From Alkalimarinus coralli (GTDB taxonomy: Bacteria; Pseudomonadota; Gammaproteobacteria; Pseudomonadales; Oleiphilaceae), in assembly GCF_023650515.1 (NCBI RefSeq), contig NZ_CP096016.1:112001-176000 (forward strand): a DNA stretch of 64,000 bases, written 5' to 3'. The position numbers and the translations under genes were made by a program. Positions 8,942 to 18,559 of the stretch are shown here, one piece after another. Every line of letters begins with the position of its first letter. The stretch's first letter is position 1. A model generated the notes under the pieces. It was given only the letters and a program-made list of their open reading frames with translations. It was not told the origin of the DNA and made no database searches.

Positions 8942-9984
8942 TACTGAGTGTGGTGGCTAACTCGATTATGTCCGTTGGTTTCCGCATCATTGAGTGCGAC
9001 GTGGGCTTGCTCTCTTAAACTTTCTGCCGTCGTGGAGCTGTTGTTTGGGGTCGTGGAACTGTTGTTTGGGGTCGTGGAACTATTGTTTGGGGTCGTGGAA
9101 CTATTGTTTGAGGTCGTGCACCCAAGGCTAATGGTCATTGTTCCGATGGTTTGCCACTGAGTCTCTTCAACCGTTCTGCGTACACGCTCGGCCATGATCA
9201 ATACGCCTTCCTGTGGCGTGTTGGGAAGGAGCAGGTAAAACAGGCTGCCTTCACAATAATAGTGACTATCACCCGCGCGAATGATGCCCCCGAGCAGCTT
9301 GGAAAGTTCTATGGTTAGCTCCTTTGCCGCATTATTCCCATGAACATCTGTAAACTGATCAAAGTAATCAACCCTTACGGCAATGAGTGACAGCGTGTTT
9401 CCTGTAACCTCAGAGCGGCTGATCTCTTTTGTGAGTGTGTCGTCCAAGTGCTTCATATTGTATGCACCCGTGAGCGGGTCGTGAAGCGATAACTCAATAA
9501 GTGTGCGGTTTTTGTGATGGTGAAGATAGGCAAAAATGCCGGCAACACTACTAACCAGAAGGTAACTGGTAAAAAACAGCAGGCCATTGTAGATGTTCTG
9601 CTGGTATGCAACGAGCAGGGTGACGGATGCTAGCACGACACCATTAAATATATTGGAGTCACGAAATGGCAGAATCAGATAGCTTAACAAACCAACAGGG
9701 TAAATCCAGAGTGTCGCATCGGTTGACTGTGCATCAATATTTGATGCGACTAAAACCACCATTAGGCCAAGAAGAATGAGGTGAGCGTAGTCTTTTATTT
9801 CAAAATATCGCTGTGCAAATGTGTACGCAATGCCAAAGCCAAACAGGGGAACCAGAAGTGCAGCGGTATAGACGAGCTCATAGAACCCATAACGGTAGTT
9901 CTGAATTGCCAAAAAAAACATAAACACAGCCGTGAGGCCATAAGATACGGCTCGAGTAATGTTTTTAAGCTGGAAGTCGCTCAT
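8941..9984 (-). CDS. Membrane protein with degenerate GGDEF domain
   Basis: 347 residues. Five or six membrane helices fill residues 10-155, followed by a GGDEF-type domain (LHDPLTGAYNMKHLDDTLTKEI, RVDYFDQF, TISLGC, NGHNRV). The signature aligned to GGDEF reads EGSLF (245-249), so diguanylate cyclase activity is unlikely. Between the SLG strand and the final helix sits a heptapeptide tandem repeat NNSSTTP, in a loop. Such proteins can act as c-di-GMP or GTP sensors or as partners. It is the second gene of a likely operon with the paralogue at 10006-11067 upstream and DedA-PAP2 downstream. Confidence 0.8.
   Translation of the reverse strand: MSDFQLKNITRAVSYGLTAVFMFFLAIQNYRYGFYELVYTAALLVPLFGFGIAYTFAQRYFEIKDYAHLILLGLMVVLVASNIDAQSTDATLWIYPVGLLSYLILPFRDSNIFNGVVLASVTLLVAYQQNIYNGLLFFTSYLLVSSVAGIFAYLHHHKNRTLIELSLHDPLTGAYNMKHLDDTLTKEISRSEVTGNTLSLIAVRVDYFDQFTDVHGNNAAKELTIELSKLLGGIIRAGDSHYYCEGSLFYLLLPNTPQEGVLIMAERVRRTVEETQWQTIGTMTISLGCTTSNNSSTTPNNSSTTPNNSSTTPNNSSTTAESLREQAHVALNDAETNGHNRVSHHTQ
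9035..9118 (-). repeat. 21-bp in-frame tandem repeat in the GGDEF-like gene
   Basis: Four consecutive 21-bp units (9035-9055, 9056-9076, 9077-9097, 9098-9118) differ at only a few bases. They encode NNSSTTP-type heptapeptides, so copy-number change would keep the frame and alter only loop length. Confidence 0.9.
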
Positions 9985-10005
9985 CCTTAATATGCCTTGT
10001 GGTTT

Positions 10006-11067
10006 CTAATTATCGATTTTATTTGGATTATTTTTTTTATCAATGATGTCAATGTCTGAGTCTATGTAGGAGCGGGCTCTATTATGCCCACTTTTTTGTG
10101 CCTGATGGAGGGCAGAGAGTGACTTTTCAAGCATTGACGCCGCACTGTCCCCAACATTTAGGCTCGCGGTTCCGATGCTGACAGTAATGGTCATTTTCGC
10201 ATCGCTTAATGAATCTTTGATGTTCAGTCGCAGTTTTTCAGCTGTTTTCATTGCGTCTTGCGTATTGGTATACGGAAATACGATCAGAAACTCGTGGTCT
10301 TGCCAGCGATAATAACTATCGAATGCGCGAAGGTTTTCGTGCAGTACATGCCCAAGCTTGTTTAGCAGTGCGTCATGGTCGGCAGCATCGACCTGATCAA
10401 AACCTTTATCATCTATGGCAAGCGCCATGACTGTCAGATCTGTTCCTTCTCTTTCGCTACGTTGAATTTCTTTGGTGAGATCATCATTCAGATGTTCTTT
10501 GGTAGAGGCTTGGGTGAGGTTATCTGTGCGTCTTAGAGGTTTTAACTGGCGATCTTTTATTTCGCGAAGAAAAACAAAACCGGCAGTGAGCGCCAAGCAT
10601 AGCAGGTAATTGAACAGTAGCGCCTGTTTGGCTGTGCCCTCACTCATTTGGGTTAGCAGAATGATTAAGCATATGCTGTAGAGCGAGACGGCTATAGCGG
10701 CTGCCTTTAATGGGTAAAAGAAGAACAGCAGCATAGGAAAAATGTAGCTCCACGAGCTGGCAGAGTATTCGCTTTGAACGGTGCTTAGTAAAGTGACTAC
10801 CGCTAAAAACAGCGTTGTAAGGTGAACCCAGGGGTTGCCGCTTGGAAGTTTCTGGCTCTCTTTTTCCTGCGAGCGACGTTTTTCAGTAAGGCCGCTCATG
10901 GTAAGCAAGACAGAAAAAACCAAGGCAGCAGATGCACCTTCAATCTGCCCGCTAAAAAGCCCGGTAAGCGCCAACAGTATGGTGATCGCTGCTCCACATA
11001 GGTAGGCATTGGTGCGCGTGATGTAGTTATTGGTGCGCATGGTGTAACTTAAGTCAGTCTGAGGCAT
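10006..11067 (-). CDS. Membrane protein with degenerate GGDEF domain, paralogue
   Basis: 353 residues. The N-terminal half has about six hydrophobic segments (residues 22-170). The C-terminal GGDEF-type domain starts near TDNLTQASTKEHLNDDLTKEI. The signature position reads QDHEF (256-260, in YYRWQDHEF), keeping only the last two residues of GGDEF, and the substrate-binding region is also altered (LAIDDKGFDQVDAAD). The layout and the shared DLTKEIQRSE/TLTKEISRSE segment make it a duplicate of the next gene downstream. Catalytic activity is doubtful; a sensing role is possible. Confidence 0.78.
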   Translation of the reverse strand: MPQTDLSYTMRTNNYITRTNAYLCGAAITILLALTGLFSGQIEGASAALVFSVLLTMSGLTEKRRSQEKESQKLPSGNPWVHLTTLFLAVVTLLSTVQSEYSASSWSYIFPMLLFFFYPLKAAAIAVSLYSICLIILLTQMSEGTAKQALLFNYLLCLALTAGFVFLREIKDRQLKPLRRTDNLTQASTKEHLNDDLTKEIQRSEREGTDLTVMALAIDDKGFDQVDAADHDALLNKLGHVLHENLRAFDSYYRWQDHEFLIVFPYTNTQDAMKTAEKLRLNIKDSLSDAKMTITVSIGTASLNVGDSAASMLEKSLSALHQAQKSGHNRARSYIDSDIDIIDKKNNPNKIDN

Positions 11068-11268
11068 ATTAATCTTTGTTATTATCCTTTAACAATTAAG
11101 GATGCAGGCGCCGTTCCTTAATTCAACGTTGGTGTCATCGGTTCAGAAGGTTATAATAACCTCTTTTGGCGTATCGTATAAATGATTGTTGCTCTCAGAA
11201 CACGTCTAAGACCTTAATTTTTATCCGATACCGTTTAATGTAGCAGCTTTATAGGTTGAAAACAGGCG

Positions 11269-12525
11269 ATGGATGTAAAAGCATACATGGTGGAAGTGGG
11301 TGAAAAGGCCCGCATAGCATCAGCTCAAATTGCTCAGGCTAGCACAGACGCAAAAAATCGTGCGCTGCTTGCAATGGCTGAAGCACTGGATAATGCTCGG
11401 GAAAAACTCGCAACGGCAAATGAACTTGATTTGGAAAACGGTCGGGCGAATGGTTTGGAACCGGCAATGCTTGATCGCCTGGAGTTGACGCCAGCACGTA
11501 TCGATACCATGATCGAAGGGCTTAAGCAGGTAGCCTCCCTTGCAGACCCTGTGGGTATTATTGATGATATGAAATACATGCCATCGGGTATTCAGGTAGG
11601 CAAAATGCGCGTACCCCTTGGCGTTATTGGCATTATTTATGAGTCGCGCCCCAACGTGACGGTTGAAGCAGCCAGCCTGTGCCTAAAATCTGGCAACGCC
11701 ACCATTTTGCGGGGAGGGTCTGAAGCGATACACTCTAATCAGGCTGTGGCAGACTGCATCAGTCAGGGGTTGAGCTCAGCCGGTTTGCCCGAAGACGCTG
11801 TACAGGTTATCAAAACAACAGATAGAGCTGCTGTCGGTGAACTGATTACAATGCCCGAGTATGTTGATGTTATCGTACCTCGTGGTGGTAAGGGCTTGAT
11901 TGAGAGAGTGAGCAAAGAAGCCAAGGTTGCGGTAATTAAACACTTGGACGGCATCTGCCATGTGTTTATTGACCGTGATGCCGATAGCGAAAAAGCTCTG
12001 AATATTGCCTTCAATGCAAAAACTCATCGTTACGGCACCTGCAATACGATGGAGACCTTGCTGGTCGATGAGCCCGTTGCTGAATCTGTTTTACCCATGC
12101 TGGCAGATAAATATCAGCAGGAAGGGGTTGAACTGAGAGGTTGTGATGCAACGCGACGAATTCTGACTGATATCAACTCAGCAACAGAAGATGATTGGTC
12201 GACTGAATACCTGGCCCCGGTTTTGTCTATCAAAATCGTCTCCGGTATGGAAGAAGCTATTTCTCATATCAATAAGTATGGCTCTCACCATACTGACTCG
12301 ATTATTACTGAGAACTACACTCGTGGTCGTCAGTTTATTACTGCGGTTGACTCCAGCTCAGTGATGATCAATGCATCGACTCGTTTTGCTGATGGTTTTG
12401 AGTATGGTTTAGGTGCTGAGATAGGTATCTCAACTGATAAAATCCATGCTCGTGGACCTGTTGGTTTGGATGGTCTGACATCGCAAAAGTATGTCGTGTT
12501 CGGTGATGGTCATATTCGCCAGTGA
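11269..12525 (+). CDS. proA: Gamma-glutamyl phosphate reductase
   Basis: 418 residues, full length. It makes glutamate semialdehyde for proline synthesis using NADPH. Characteristic segments are [33 protein letters not shown], the catalytic cysteine in [15 protein letters not shown], and the C-terminal [11 protein letters not shown]. It heads the conserved order proA-nadD-rsfS-rlmH. proB is not here. The 68-base gap to nadD is compatible with one transcript. Confidence 0.97.
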   Translation: MDVKAYMVEVGEKARIASAQIAQASTDAKNRALLAMAEALDNAREKLATANELDLENGRANGLEPAMLDRLELTPARIDTMIEGLKQVASLADPVGIIDDMKYMPSGIQVGKMRVPLGVIGIIYESRPNVTVEAASLCLKSGNATILRGGSEAIHSNQAVADCISQGLSSAGLPEDAVQVIKTTDRAAVGELITMPEYVDVIVPRGGKGLIERVSKEAKVAVIKHLDGICHVFIDRDADSEKALNIAFNAKTHRYGTCNTMETLLVDEPVAESVLPMLADKYQQEGVELRGCDATRRILTDINSATEDDWSTEYLAPVLSIKIVSGMEEAISHINKYGSHHTDSIITENYTRGRQFITAVDSSSVMINASTRFADGFEYGLGAEIGISTDKIHARGPVGLDGLTSQKYVVFGDGHIRQ

Positions 12526-12593
12526 GCGCACTAAGAGTTAGCTATCTATATGAGTCGCTTGATACTGCGCTCTCCTGGTTATAAGAGCCTGCC

Positions 12594-13286
12594 ATGAAGA
12601 TTATTATGGGCGGCACTTATGATCCGGTGCACCATGGGCATTTGAGAATGGCCCTGGAATTAAGCGAACTCATTGGTTCCTGTCAAACATCTGTGAATAA
12701 TCCAGACTGTCAGACTGTTGAGGCAGTGACAGGCGCGGATGTTCACCTGCTTCCTTGTTATAAACCGGTTCATCGCGGTGAACCGGGGGCAACGTCTGAG
12801 CAACGTGTGGAGATGTTAACTATGGCGACTGATGGCGATGCAGCGTTAATTGTTGATCAGCGTGAGATCACCAGGCAGGGGCCGTCCTATACTGTTGATA
12901 CGTTGAAAGAGATGAGGCAGCAATTTGGCGATGACGAACCGATTGTTCTGGTGATGGGCGCAGATGCATTTAACGGGTTTGCCCGTTGGCACCAGTGGCT
13001 GGAAATTCCAAAGCTAGCCCATATAATTGTTCTAAGCCGGCCTGGCTGGAGGTTATCCACTTCCGGTGAGCTGAATAATCTTGTTAATAATTGTAGAACC
13101 GAAAAAATTGAATCATTGTTTGAATGTGCTGCGGGGTATATATTGCCGCTAGAGCTGTCTCAGCTCGATATTTCAAGCTCAAAAGTCAGAACTTCAATAG
13201 CGAAAGGGCATTCAGCCAGGTACTGGGTACCCGATCGTGTTTGGCGTTATATTTGTGATAATCAGCTGTATGGCTATCACGGTTAG
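12594..13286 (+). CDS. nadD: Nicotinate-nucleotide adenylyltransferase
   Basis: 230 residues. It transfers AMP to nicotinate mononucleotide in NAD synthesis. The nucleotidyltransferase motif GGTYDPVHHGHLRMALE is at residues 6-22, and the C-terminal ISSSKVRTSIAKG motif is intact. It lies in the usual place between proA and rsfS. A short insertion near residues 30-50 (CQTSVNNPDCQTVEAVTG) makes it slightly longer than most. Confidence 0.96.
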   Translation: MKIIMGGTYDPVHHGHLRMALELSELIGSCQTSVNNPDCQTVEAVTGADVHLLPCYKPVHRGEPGATSEQRVEMLTMATDGDAALIVDQREITRQGPSYTVDTLKEMRQQFGDDEPIVLVMGADAFNGFARWHQWLEIPKLAHIIVLSRPGWRLSTSGELNNLVNNCRTEKIESLFECAAGYILPLELSQLDISSSKVRTSIAKGHSARYWVPDRVWRYICDNQLYGYHG

Positions 13287-13390
13287 AAAACCAAGTAATT
13301 AATATTAACCTCCCAGAGGACGTAAACTGTCGAACTTGAGATTGGTCCAGTGAGTATAGGGCTTACAAGATTCTTCCAGACGAAAACTAT

Positions 13391-13732
13391 ATGCAAAGTG
13401 AACAGTTAAAAGACATCGTAGTAAAAGCGATGGATGATATGAAGGCCAAAGACGTTAATGTACTTGATGTCAGAGAACGAACCAGCGTTACGGAATATAT
13501 GATAGTGGCCTCTGGAACATCTAACCGTCATGTGAAATCAATTGCTGATAACATTGTTGATGAGGTCAAAAGCAACGGTATTCGGCCGCTCGGAATTGAA
13601 GGTGGGGCAGGCGCCGATTGGGTATTGGTTGACTTGGGCGGAATTGTCGCTCATGTGATGATGCCTGCCGCTCGTGAATTCTATGACCTTGAGCGGTTTT
13701 GGATTGATGCGCCTGATGCTGTTGCGGAATGA
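13391..13732 (+). CDS. rsfS: Ribosomal silencing factor
   Basis: 113 residues of the Iojap/RsfS family. It binds ribosomal protein L14 and blocks subunit joining in starvation. The VLDVRERTSVTEYMIVASGTS and GADWVLVDLGGIVAHVM segments are typical. The 104-base gap after nadD and short gap before rlmH keep the common gene order. Confidence 0.96.
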   Translation: MQSEQLKDIVVKAMDDMKAKDVNVLDVRERTSVTEYMIVASGTSNRHVKSIADNIVDEVKSNGIRPLGIEGGAGADWVLVDLGGIVAHVMMPAAREFYDLERFWIDAPDAVAE

Positions 13733-13788
13733 GCCCTGTTTTAGTGATATAGCGGCCCAAGCCTGAATACCTATTAAGTAGTCGACTC

Positions 13789-14259
13789 ATGAAAATAAAA
13801 CTAATAGCGGTAGGAACTCGAATGCCTTCATGGGTCAATGAAGGGTATGCAGAATACGCACGCCGCATGCCGGCTGAGTTTTCGCTTGAGTTGATTGAGG
13901 TAACCTTGGGCCAGCGCGGAAAAAATGCTGATATTGAGCGGGTTATCAAGCGTGAAGGCGAGCAGATGCTTGCATCCGTTGACTCGTCTGACTATGTTAT
14001 TGCGTTAGAGGTCAATGGCCGGAACTGGAGCACTGAAAAGTTAGCCTCACAGGCAGAAAACTGGCAAATGGGGGGGCGCAATGTCGCGTTGCTGGTTGGG
14101 GGACCTGACGGTCTGTCTGATGCTTGTCGGGCGAGGGCAGACCAGCAATGGTCGTTATCTCCCTTAACACTTCCTCACCCGTTAGTACGAGTACTACTCG
14201 CTGAGCAGCTCTATCGTGCTTGGAGCATTACGCGCAATCACCCCTACCACAGACAATAA
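13789..14259 (+). CDS. rlmH: 23S rRNA (pseudouridine1915-N3)-methyltransferase
   Basis: 156 residues of the SPOUT class. [20 protein letters not shown], the cofactor knot ([20 protein letters not shown]) and the C-terminal [24 protein letters not shown] are all present. It methylates the pseudouridine at position 1915 of helix 69. Always near rsfS in gammaproteobacteria. Confidence 0.97.
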   Translation: MKIKLIAVGTRMPSWVNEGYAEYARRMPAEFSLELIEVTLGQRGKNADIERVIKREGEQMLASVDSSDYVIALEVNGRNWSTEKLASQAENWQMGGRNVALLVGGPDGLSDACRARADQQWSLSPLTLPHPLVRVLLAEQLYRAWSITRNHPYHRQ

Positions 14260-14331
14260 TGGTCAAAAGGCTACCCGGTTGAAAAATAGCGCGCTGAAGT
14301 ATCACAGGTTTAAACATCGCAGGTCAAAACA

Positions 14332-16305
14332 TTGAACACTAGTAGAATGTTAAAGGACCCCATCAAGGAGAAACGGATATTCACCTTCCGTGCAATCCTC
14401 GCGATGTTCTTTATTATCGTGCTGGCGGTCGTCCTGGTATCTCGTGTTTATTATCTTCAAGTGGTTGATTATGACCACTATACGACTCTCTCAGACAAAA
14501 ACAGAATGCAGCTCCAGTCCGTAGCGCCTACTAGAGGGCTCATTTATGATCGGAATGGCGTTTTGCTAGCTGATAATCAGCCGGTTTTCAGTGTCTCAAT
14601 TGTCAAAGAGAGAGTTGAGAGCCTGGATCAGACGATAGCACAGATCGGCAGCATTATTGAGCTTAGCGAAGAACAGATTAAGAACTTTGACAAACGTCTG
14701 AAAAACCGTCGTAAGCCTTATGAACCCGTCCCGCTGAAATCCAAGCTCACAGAAGAAGAGATCGCTAAACTATCGGTGCAGAGGCACCTTTTGCCAGGGG
14801 TTGAGGTTGAAGCAGAGCTGGTAAGACATTACCCGCATGGTGAGATGATGGCCCATATGCTTGGGTATGTTGGACGGATCAATATAAAAGAACTCAAGCG
14901 GGTTGATGCCACCAACTATTCTGCTACTAACTATATCGGAAAGCTCGGTATTGAAAAGTTCTATGAGGATGTTTTACATGGCAGAGTGGGGCATCAGACG
15001 GTTGAAACAAACGCACGAGGGCGAGTGTTAAGAGTATTGGACCAGCAGCCATCGGTGCCGGGGCGGGATATTACGCTGAGTATTGATGTGCGTCTCCAGC
15101 AGGTGGCGATCGATGCAATGCAAGGTCAGCGGGGGGCGGTGGTCGCGATAGAACCGTCAACTGGGGGCATTCTTGCGCTGGTGAGTACACCAAGCTTTGA
15201 CCCCAACTTGTTTGTAACAGGCATTGATCATAAGTCCTATGCCGCCCTGCGCGACTCGCTTGATATTCCCCTGTTTAATCGTGCGCTCAAAGGGCAGTAT
15301 CCACCGGGCTCAACTATCAAACCCATTATTGGTTTGGCAGGGTTGGATACTGCAACGGTTAATCGGCAGACCAAGATTCGAGACCCAGGCTGGTATCAGC
15401 TAAAAAATGATAAGCGCTTCTATCGTGACTGGAAAAAATACGGTCATGGAATCGTCGACTTATACGACTCCATCGTACAGTCGTGCGACACCTTTTTTTA
15501 TAGCATGGCGTTTAAACTAGGCGTCGACCAAATGGAACTCTACCTTGATAAGTTTGGGATTGGCAGTCGCACAGCCGTGGATATCGATGAAGACCGGAAA
15601 GGGATTTTACCCAGCCGTGCATGGAAGAGGGGCACCAAAGGGCTACCATGGTTTCCGGGTGACTCCTTAAATATGGGGATTGGGCAAGGCTTTATGCTTG
15701 CAACACCGCTGCAACTCGCGACGGCAACGGCAGTATTAGCTAATAGGGGGCGGTGGCATCGTCCCCATCTGGCACTGAAAATCTCCGAAGGAACTAACCC
15801 GGACGAGCAGATTGAAATTCCTCGCATGCATGAAAATGATCCGCCTGATGTTATGTTGAATAACCCCGATGACTGGGATTACATTCTGGGTTCGATGGAA
15901 GACGTTATGCATGGCAAAAAAGGAACCGCCAGAGGCAGTGCGAGAAATGCTCCCTACAGAATGGCTGGGAAAACAGGCACCGCGCAGGTGGTCGGAATAA
16001 AGCAGGGCGAGGAATATGATGCCGAGGCATTGGCAGAACGCCATCGTGATCATGCGTTGTTTGTTGGTTTTGCCCCTGTTACTGCGCCTAGAATAGCGGT
16101 TGCTGTGATAGTAGAAAATGGCGGAGGAGGAAGTCGTGCAGCGGCTCCGGTAGCGCGGAAAGTATTTGATGCCTGGGTGTTGGGCTTTCCTGAACAAGAA
16201 CAGGAAGAACGTGCGGCTAGCGACGCAACGCTTGACCTCGCCCCTGCCCATGAGCGGTTAGAGCCTCAATTGGTATCGTCGGAGAGCCTTCATAATCATG
16301 GCTAA
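14332..16305 (+). CDS. mrdA: Penicillin-binding protein 2
   Basis: 657 residues. Class B transpeptidase of the elongasome. One membrane helix lies at about residues 20-43, then a pedestal domain, then the transpeptidase domain with active-site PPGSTIKP, SCD (QSCDTFFYS) and KTGTAQ motifs. I keep the TTG start at 14332 because AGG lies about 8 bases upstream; the ATG 15 bases later has no such site. Overlaps rodA by 8 bases, so the polymerase and transpeptidase are co-translated. Confidence 0.97.
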   Translation: MNTSRMLKDPIKEKRIFTFRAILAMFFIIVLAVVLVSRVYYLQVVDYDHYTTLSDKNRMQLQSVAPTRGLIYDRNGVLLADNQPVFSVSIVKERVESLDQTIAQIGSIIELSEEQIKNFDKRLKNRRKPYEPVPLKSKLTEEEIAKLSVQRHLLPGVEVEAELVRHYPHGEMMAHMLGYVGRINIKELKRVDATNYSATNYIGKLGIEKFYEDVLHGRVGHQTVETNARGRVLRVLDQQPSVPGRDITLSIDVRLQQVAIDAMQGQRGAVVAIEPSTGGILALVSTPSFDPNLFVTGIDHKSYAALRDSLDIPLFNRALKGQYPPGSTIKPIIGLAGLDTATVNRQTKIRDPGWYQLKNDKRFYRDWKKYGHGIVDLYDSIVQSCDTFFYSMAFKLGVDQMELYLDKFGIGSRTAVDIDEDRKGILPSRAWKRGTKGLPWFPGDSLNMGIGQGFMLATPLQLATATAVLANRGRWHRPHLALKISEGTNPDEQIEIPRMHENDPPDVMLNNPDDWDYILGSMEDVMHGKKGTARGSARNAPYRMAGKTGTAQVVGIKQGEEYDAEALAERHRDHALFVGFAPVTAPRIAVAVIVENGGGGSRAAAPVARKVFDAWVLGFPEQEQEERAASDATLDLAPAHERLEPQLVSSESLHNHG

Positions 16306-17446
16306 TCAAGAATTTCTGCGTCAACTCCCTGGCGGGGACTATCACCTGAAAAACAGAACTAGTTTGTTATTCAGGTTGCATATTGACCCTATATTGATGG
16401 TGCTTATTTTAATACTCTCCATAGTTGGTCTTTTTGTTCTTTATAGCGGCAGTGGAGAGAGCGCGGTTCATGTACAGAAGCAAGCGATGCGTTTTATGCT
16501 CGCGTTTGTGGTGATGATCGTGTTTGCCCAATTGGACCCGAGCGTGTATCGCCGTTGGGCTCCCTGGCTGTTTGCTATGGGGCTGATTGCATTGGCGGCA
16601 GTCTTGGTGATGGGGACGGGAGCAAAAGGAGCCCAGCGCTGGCTACAGTTGCCGGGTTTACCTCGTTTTCAGCCGTCAGAATTCATGAAACTTGCGGTTC
16701 CGATGATGGTGGCCTGGTACTTATCCGAGCGCTATTTGCCGCCCCGATTCAAACATGTACTGGGGTCCTTGGTACTTATTTTTATGCCTGTTGTTCTGGT
16801 TATTAAACAGCCGGATCTTGGTACCTCACTGCTGATAGCTGCTTCTGGCATCTTTGTGTTGCTGTTGGCTGGCATTAGTGGAAAGCTTGTAGGTGGCTTT
16901 ATCGCGTCGATAGCTGCACTGGTACCTGTTATGTGGATGTTTGTCATGAGGGACTACCAGAAGCAGCGGGTGCTGACGTTAATCGACCCTGAGAAAGACC
17001 CGCTGGGCTCCGGCTGGAATATTATTCAGTCTAAGACTGCCATAGGGTCAGGGGGCATGACTGGCAAAGGGTGGCTGGAAGGCACTCAGTCCCAGCTAGA
17101 CTTTCTCCCGGAAAGCCATACTGATTTTATTATTGCCGTGCTCGCCGAAGAGTTTGGTTTTGTCGGTGTCGTGCTGCTGATTTCGCTCTATGTGCTGATA
17201 GTGGCACGAGGCTTATACATTGCGATAAAAGCACAGGACTCTTTTGGCAGAATGCTCGCAGGTAGCTTAACGTTAACATTTTTTGTATATGTATTTGTCA
17301 ATATAGGCATGGTAAGTGGTATTTTGCCTGTTGTAGGTGTTCCGTTACCCTTGGTAAGCTATGGTGGTACATCGATCGTGACGCTGATGGCAGCCTTTGG
17401 TGTTCTAATGTCTATCCACACCCACAAGAAAATGCTCGATAAATAG
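16298..17446 (+). CDS. mrdB: Rod shape-determining SEDS glycosyltransferase RodA
   Basis: 382 residues and about ten membrane helices. Peptidoglycan polymerase partner of PBP2. Family signatures are AQRWLQLPGLPRFQPSEFMKL, WNIIQSKTAIGSGG, LPESHTDFIIAVLAEEFGF and the C-terminal GVPLPLVSYGGTSI. The start overlaps the mrdA stop. Confidence 0.97.
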   Translation: MANQEFLRQLPGGDYHLKNRTSLLFRLHIDPILMVLILILSIVGLFVLYSGSGESAVHVQKQAMRFMLAFVVMIVFAQLDPSVYRRWAPWLFAMGLIALAAVLVMGTGAKGAQRWLQLPGLPRFQPSEFMKLAVPMMVAWYLSERYLPPRFKHVLGSLVLIFMPVVLVIKQPDLGTSLLIAASGIFVLLLAGISGKLVGGFIASIAALVPVMWMFVMRDYQKQRVLTLIDPEKDPLGSGWNIIQSKTAIGSGGMTGKGWLEGTQSQLDFLPESHTDFIIAVLAEEFGFVGVVLLISLYVLIVARGLYIAIKAQDSFGRMLAGSLTLTFFVYVFVNIGMVSGILPVVGVPLPLVSYGGTSIVTLMAAFGVLMSIHTHKKMLDK

Positions 17447-17546
17447 CGTTTTCGTTTAAATATCCTGATAAGCTCGTCCCTGAGACCCACTTTGATGGAT
17501 TGGCCGCCTGAATTAATTGATAAAACAACAAAAAGGAATTGATACG

Positions 17547-18545
17547 TTGAATAAATATTTAACTCACCTTTTCCAGGTAACCTGGAAGCCCTCGGTGTTG
17601 GGGCTGCTGGCATCAGTAGCAATGACCGGCATGGCAAATGCCAACTATCTGGAGCATGAGGCAGTGAAACCCTTTGTGCTTGAAATGGTTGAAAAGCACA
17701 ACTTCGACAAACGCGAAATCGAAGCACTGTTTGCCCAGGCAGAGAAAAAACAGAGTATTCTGGACGCAATCGCAAGACCTGCAGAAAAGCGTCTTGAATG
17801 GAAGGGGTATCGCAAGATCTTCCTGACTGAAGATAGAATTACTCGGGGTAAGGCCTTTATGGCTGAGCACAAAGAGACGCTGGAGCGGGCTGAAAAAGAG
17901 TTTGGCGTACCGAAAAACATCATTACAGCCATTATTGGGGTTGAGACCCGTTACGGTAAAAACCGTGGTGGATATCGAGTCATCGATGCGCTATCGACGT
18001 TGGCGTTTGATTACCCCCCAAGAAGTAAATTTTTCAGAGGCGAGCTTGAGCATGTATTGCTGTTGTCGCGTGAACAGAAGTTTAACCCTATAGAACTCAA
18101 AGGTTCCTATGCCGGAGCGATGGGGTATGGCCAGTTTATTCCGAGCAGCTACCGTCATTATGCTGTGGATTTTGATGGTGATGGCGTGGCAGATATCCTG
18201 AATAACCCTGTTGACGCAATCGGTAGTGTTGCGAACTATTTTAAACAGCATAAATGGGTTGAAGGAGAGCCGGTTACAGGGCTGGCGAAAGTGAGCGGTG
18301 CCGATTATGAAAAAGCGCTTTATAAAGGACTAAAACCAAAGTATACCCTTGAAGAGATGGCCAAGTGGGGTGTTACTCCAGTGGATAACTTTGATCCTGC
18401 TGCCAAAGGAAAGTTACTCAAACTGGAAGGCAAACATGGTACCGAGTACTGGCTCGGCCTGCATAACTTCTATGTGATCACCCGGTATAACCATAGTCAC
18501 CTTTACGCAATGGCGGTATACCAGTTGTCAGAAGCGTTGAAGTAA
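17547..18545 (+). CDS. mltB: Membrane-bound lytic murein transglycosylase B
   Basis: About 332 residues from a TTG at 17547. That start has AAGGA 9 bases upstream and begins a clean signal peptide (MNKYLTHLFQVTWKPSVLGLLASVAMTGMANA region). An in-frame TTG at 17517 would add ten residues without a good ribosome site. The SLT_2 catalytic glutamate is in IGVETRYGKNRGGY, and AGAMGYGQFIPSSYRHYAVDFDGDG is present. No lipobox cysteine is seen, so it is more likely a soluble periplasmic form than a lipoprotein. Next to rlpA as in pseudomonads. Confidence 0.93.
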   Translation: MNKYLTHLFQVTWKPSVLGLLASVAMTGMANANYLEHEAVKPFVLEMVEKHNFDKREIEALFAQAEKKQSILDAIARPAEKRLEWKGYRKIFLTEDRITRGKAFMAEHKETLERAEKEFGVPKNIITAIIGVETRYGKNRGGYRVIDALSTLAFDYPPRSKFFRGELEHVLLLSREQKFNPIELKGSYAGAMGYGQFIPSSYRHYAVDFDGDGVADILNNPVDAIGSVANYFKQHKWVEGEPVTGLAKVSGADYEKALYKGLKPKYTLEEMAKWGVTPVDNFDPAAKGKLLKLEGKHGTEYWLGLHNFYVITRYNHSHLYAMAVYQLSEALK

Positions 18546-18559
18546 TTGAATTGATAGCG

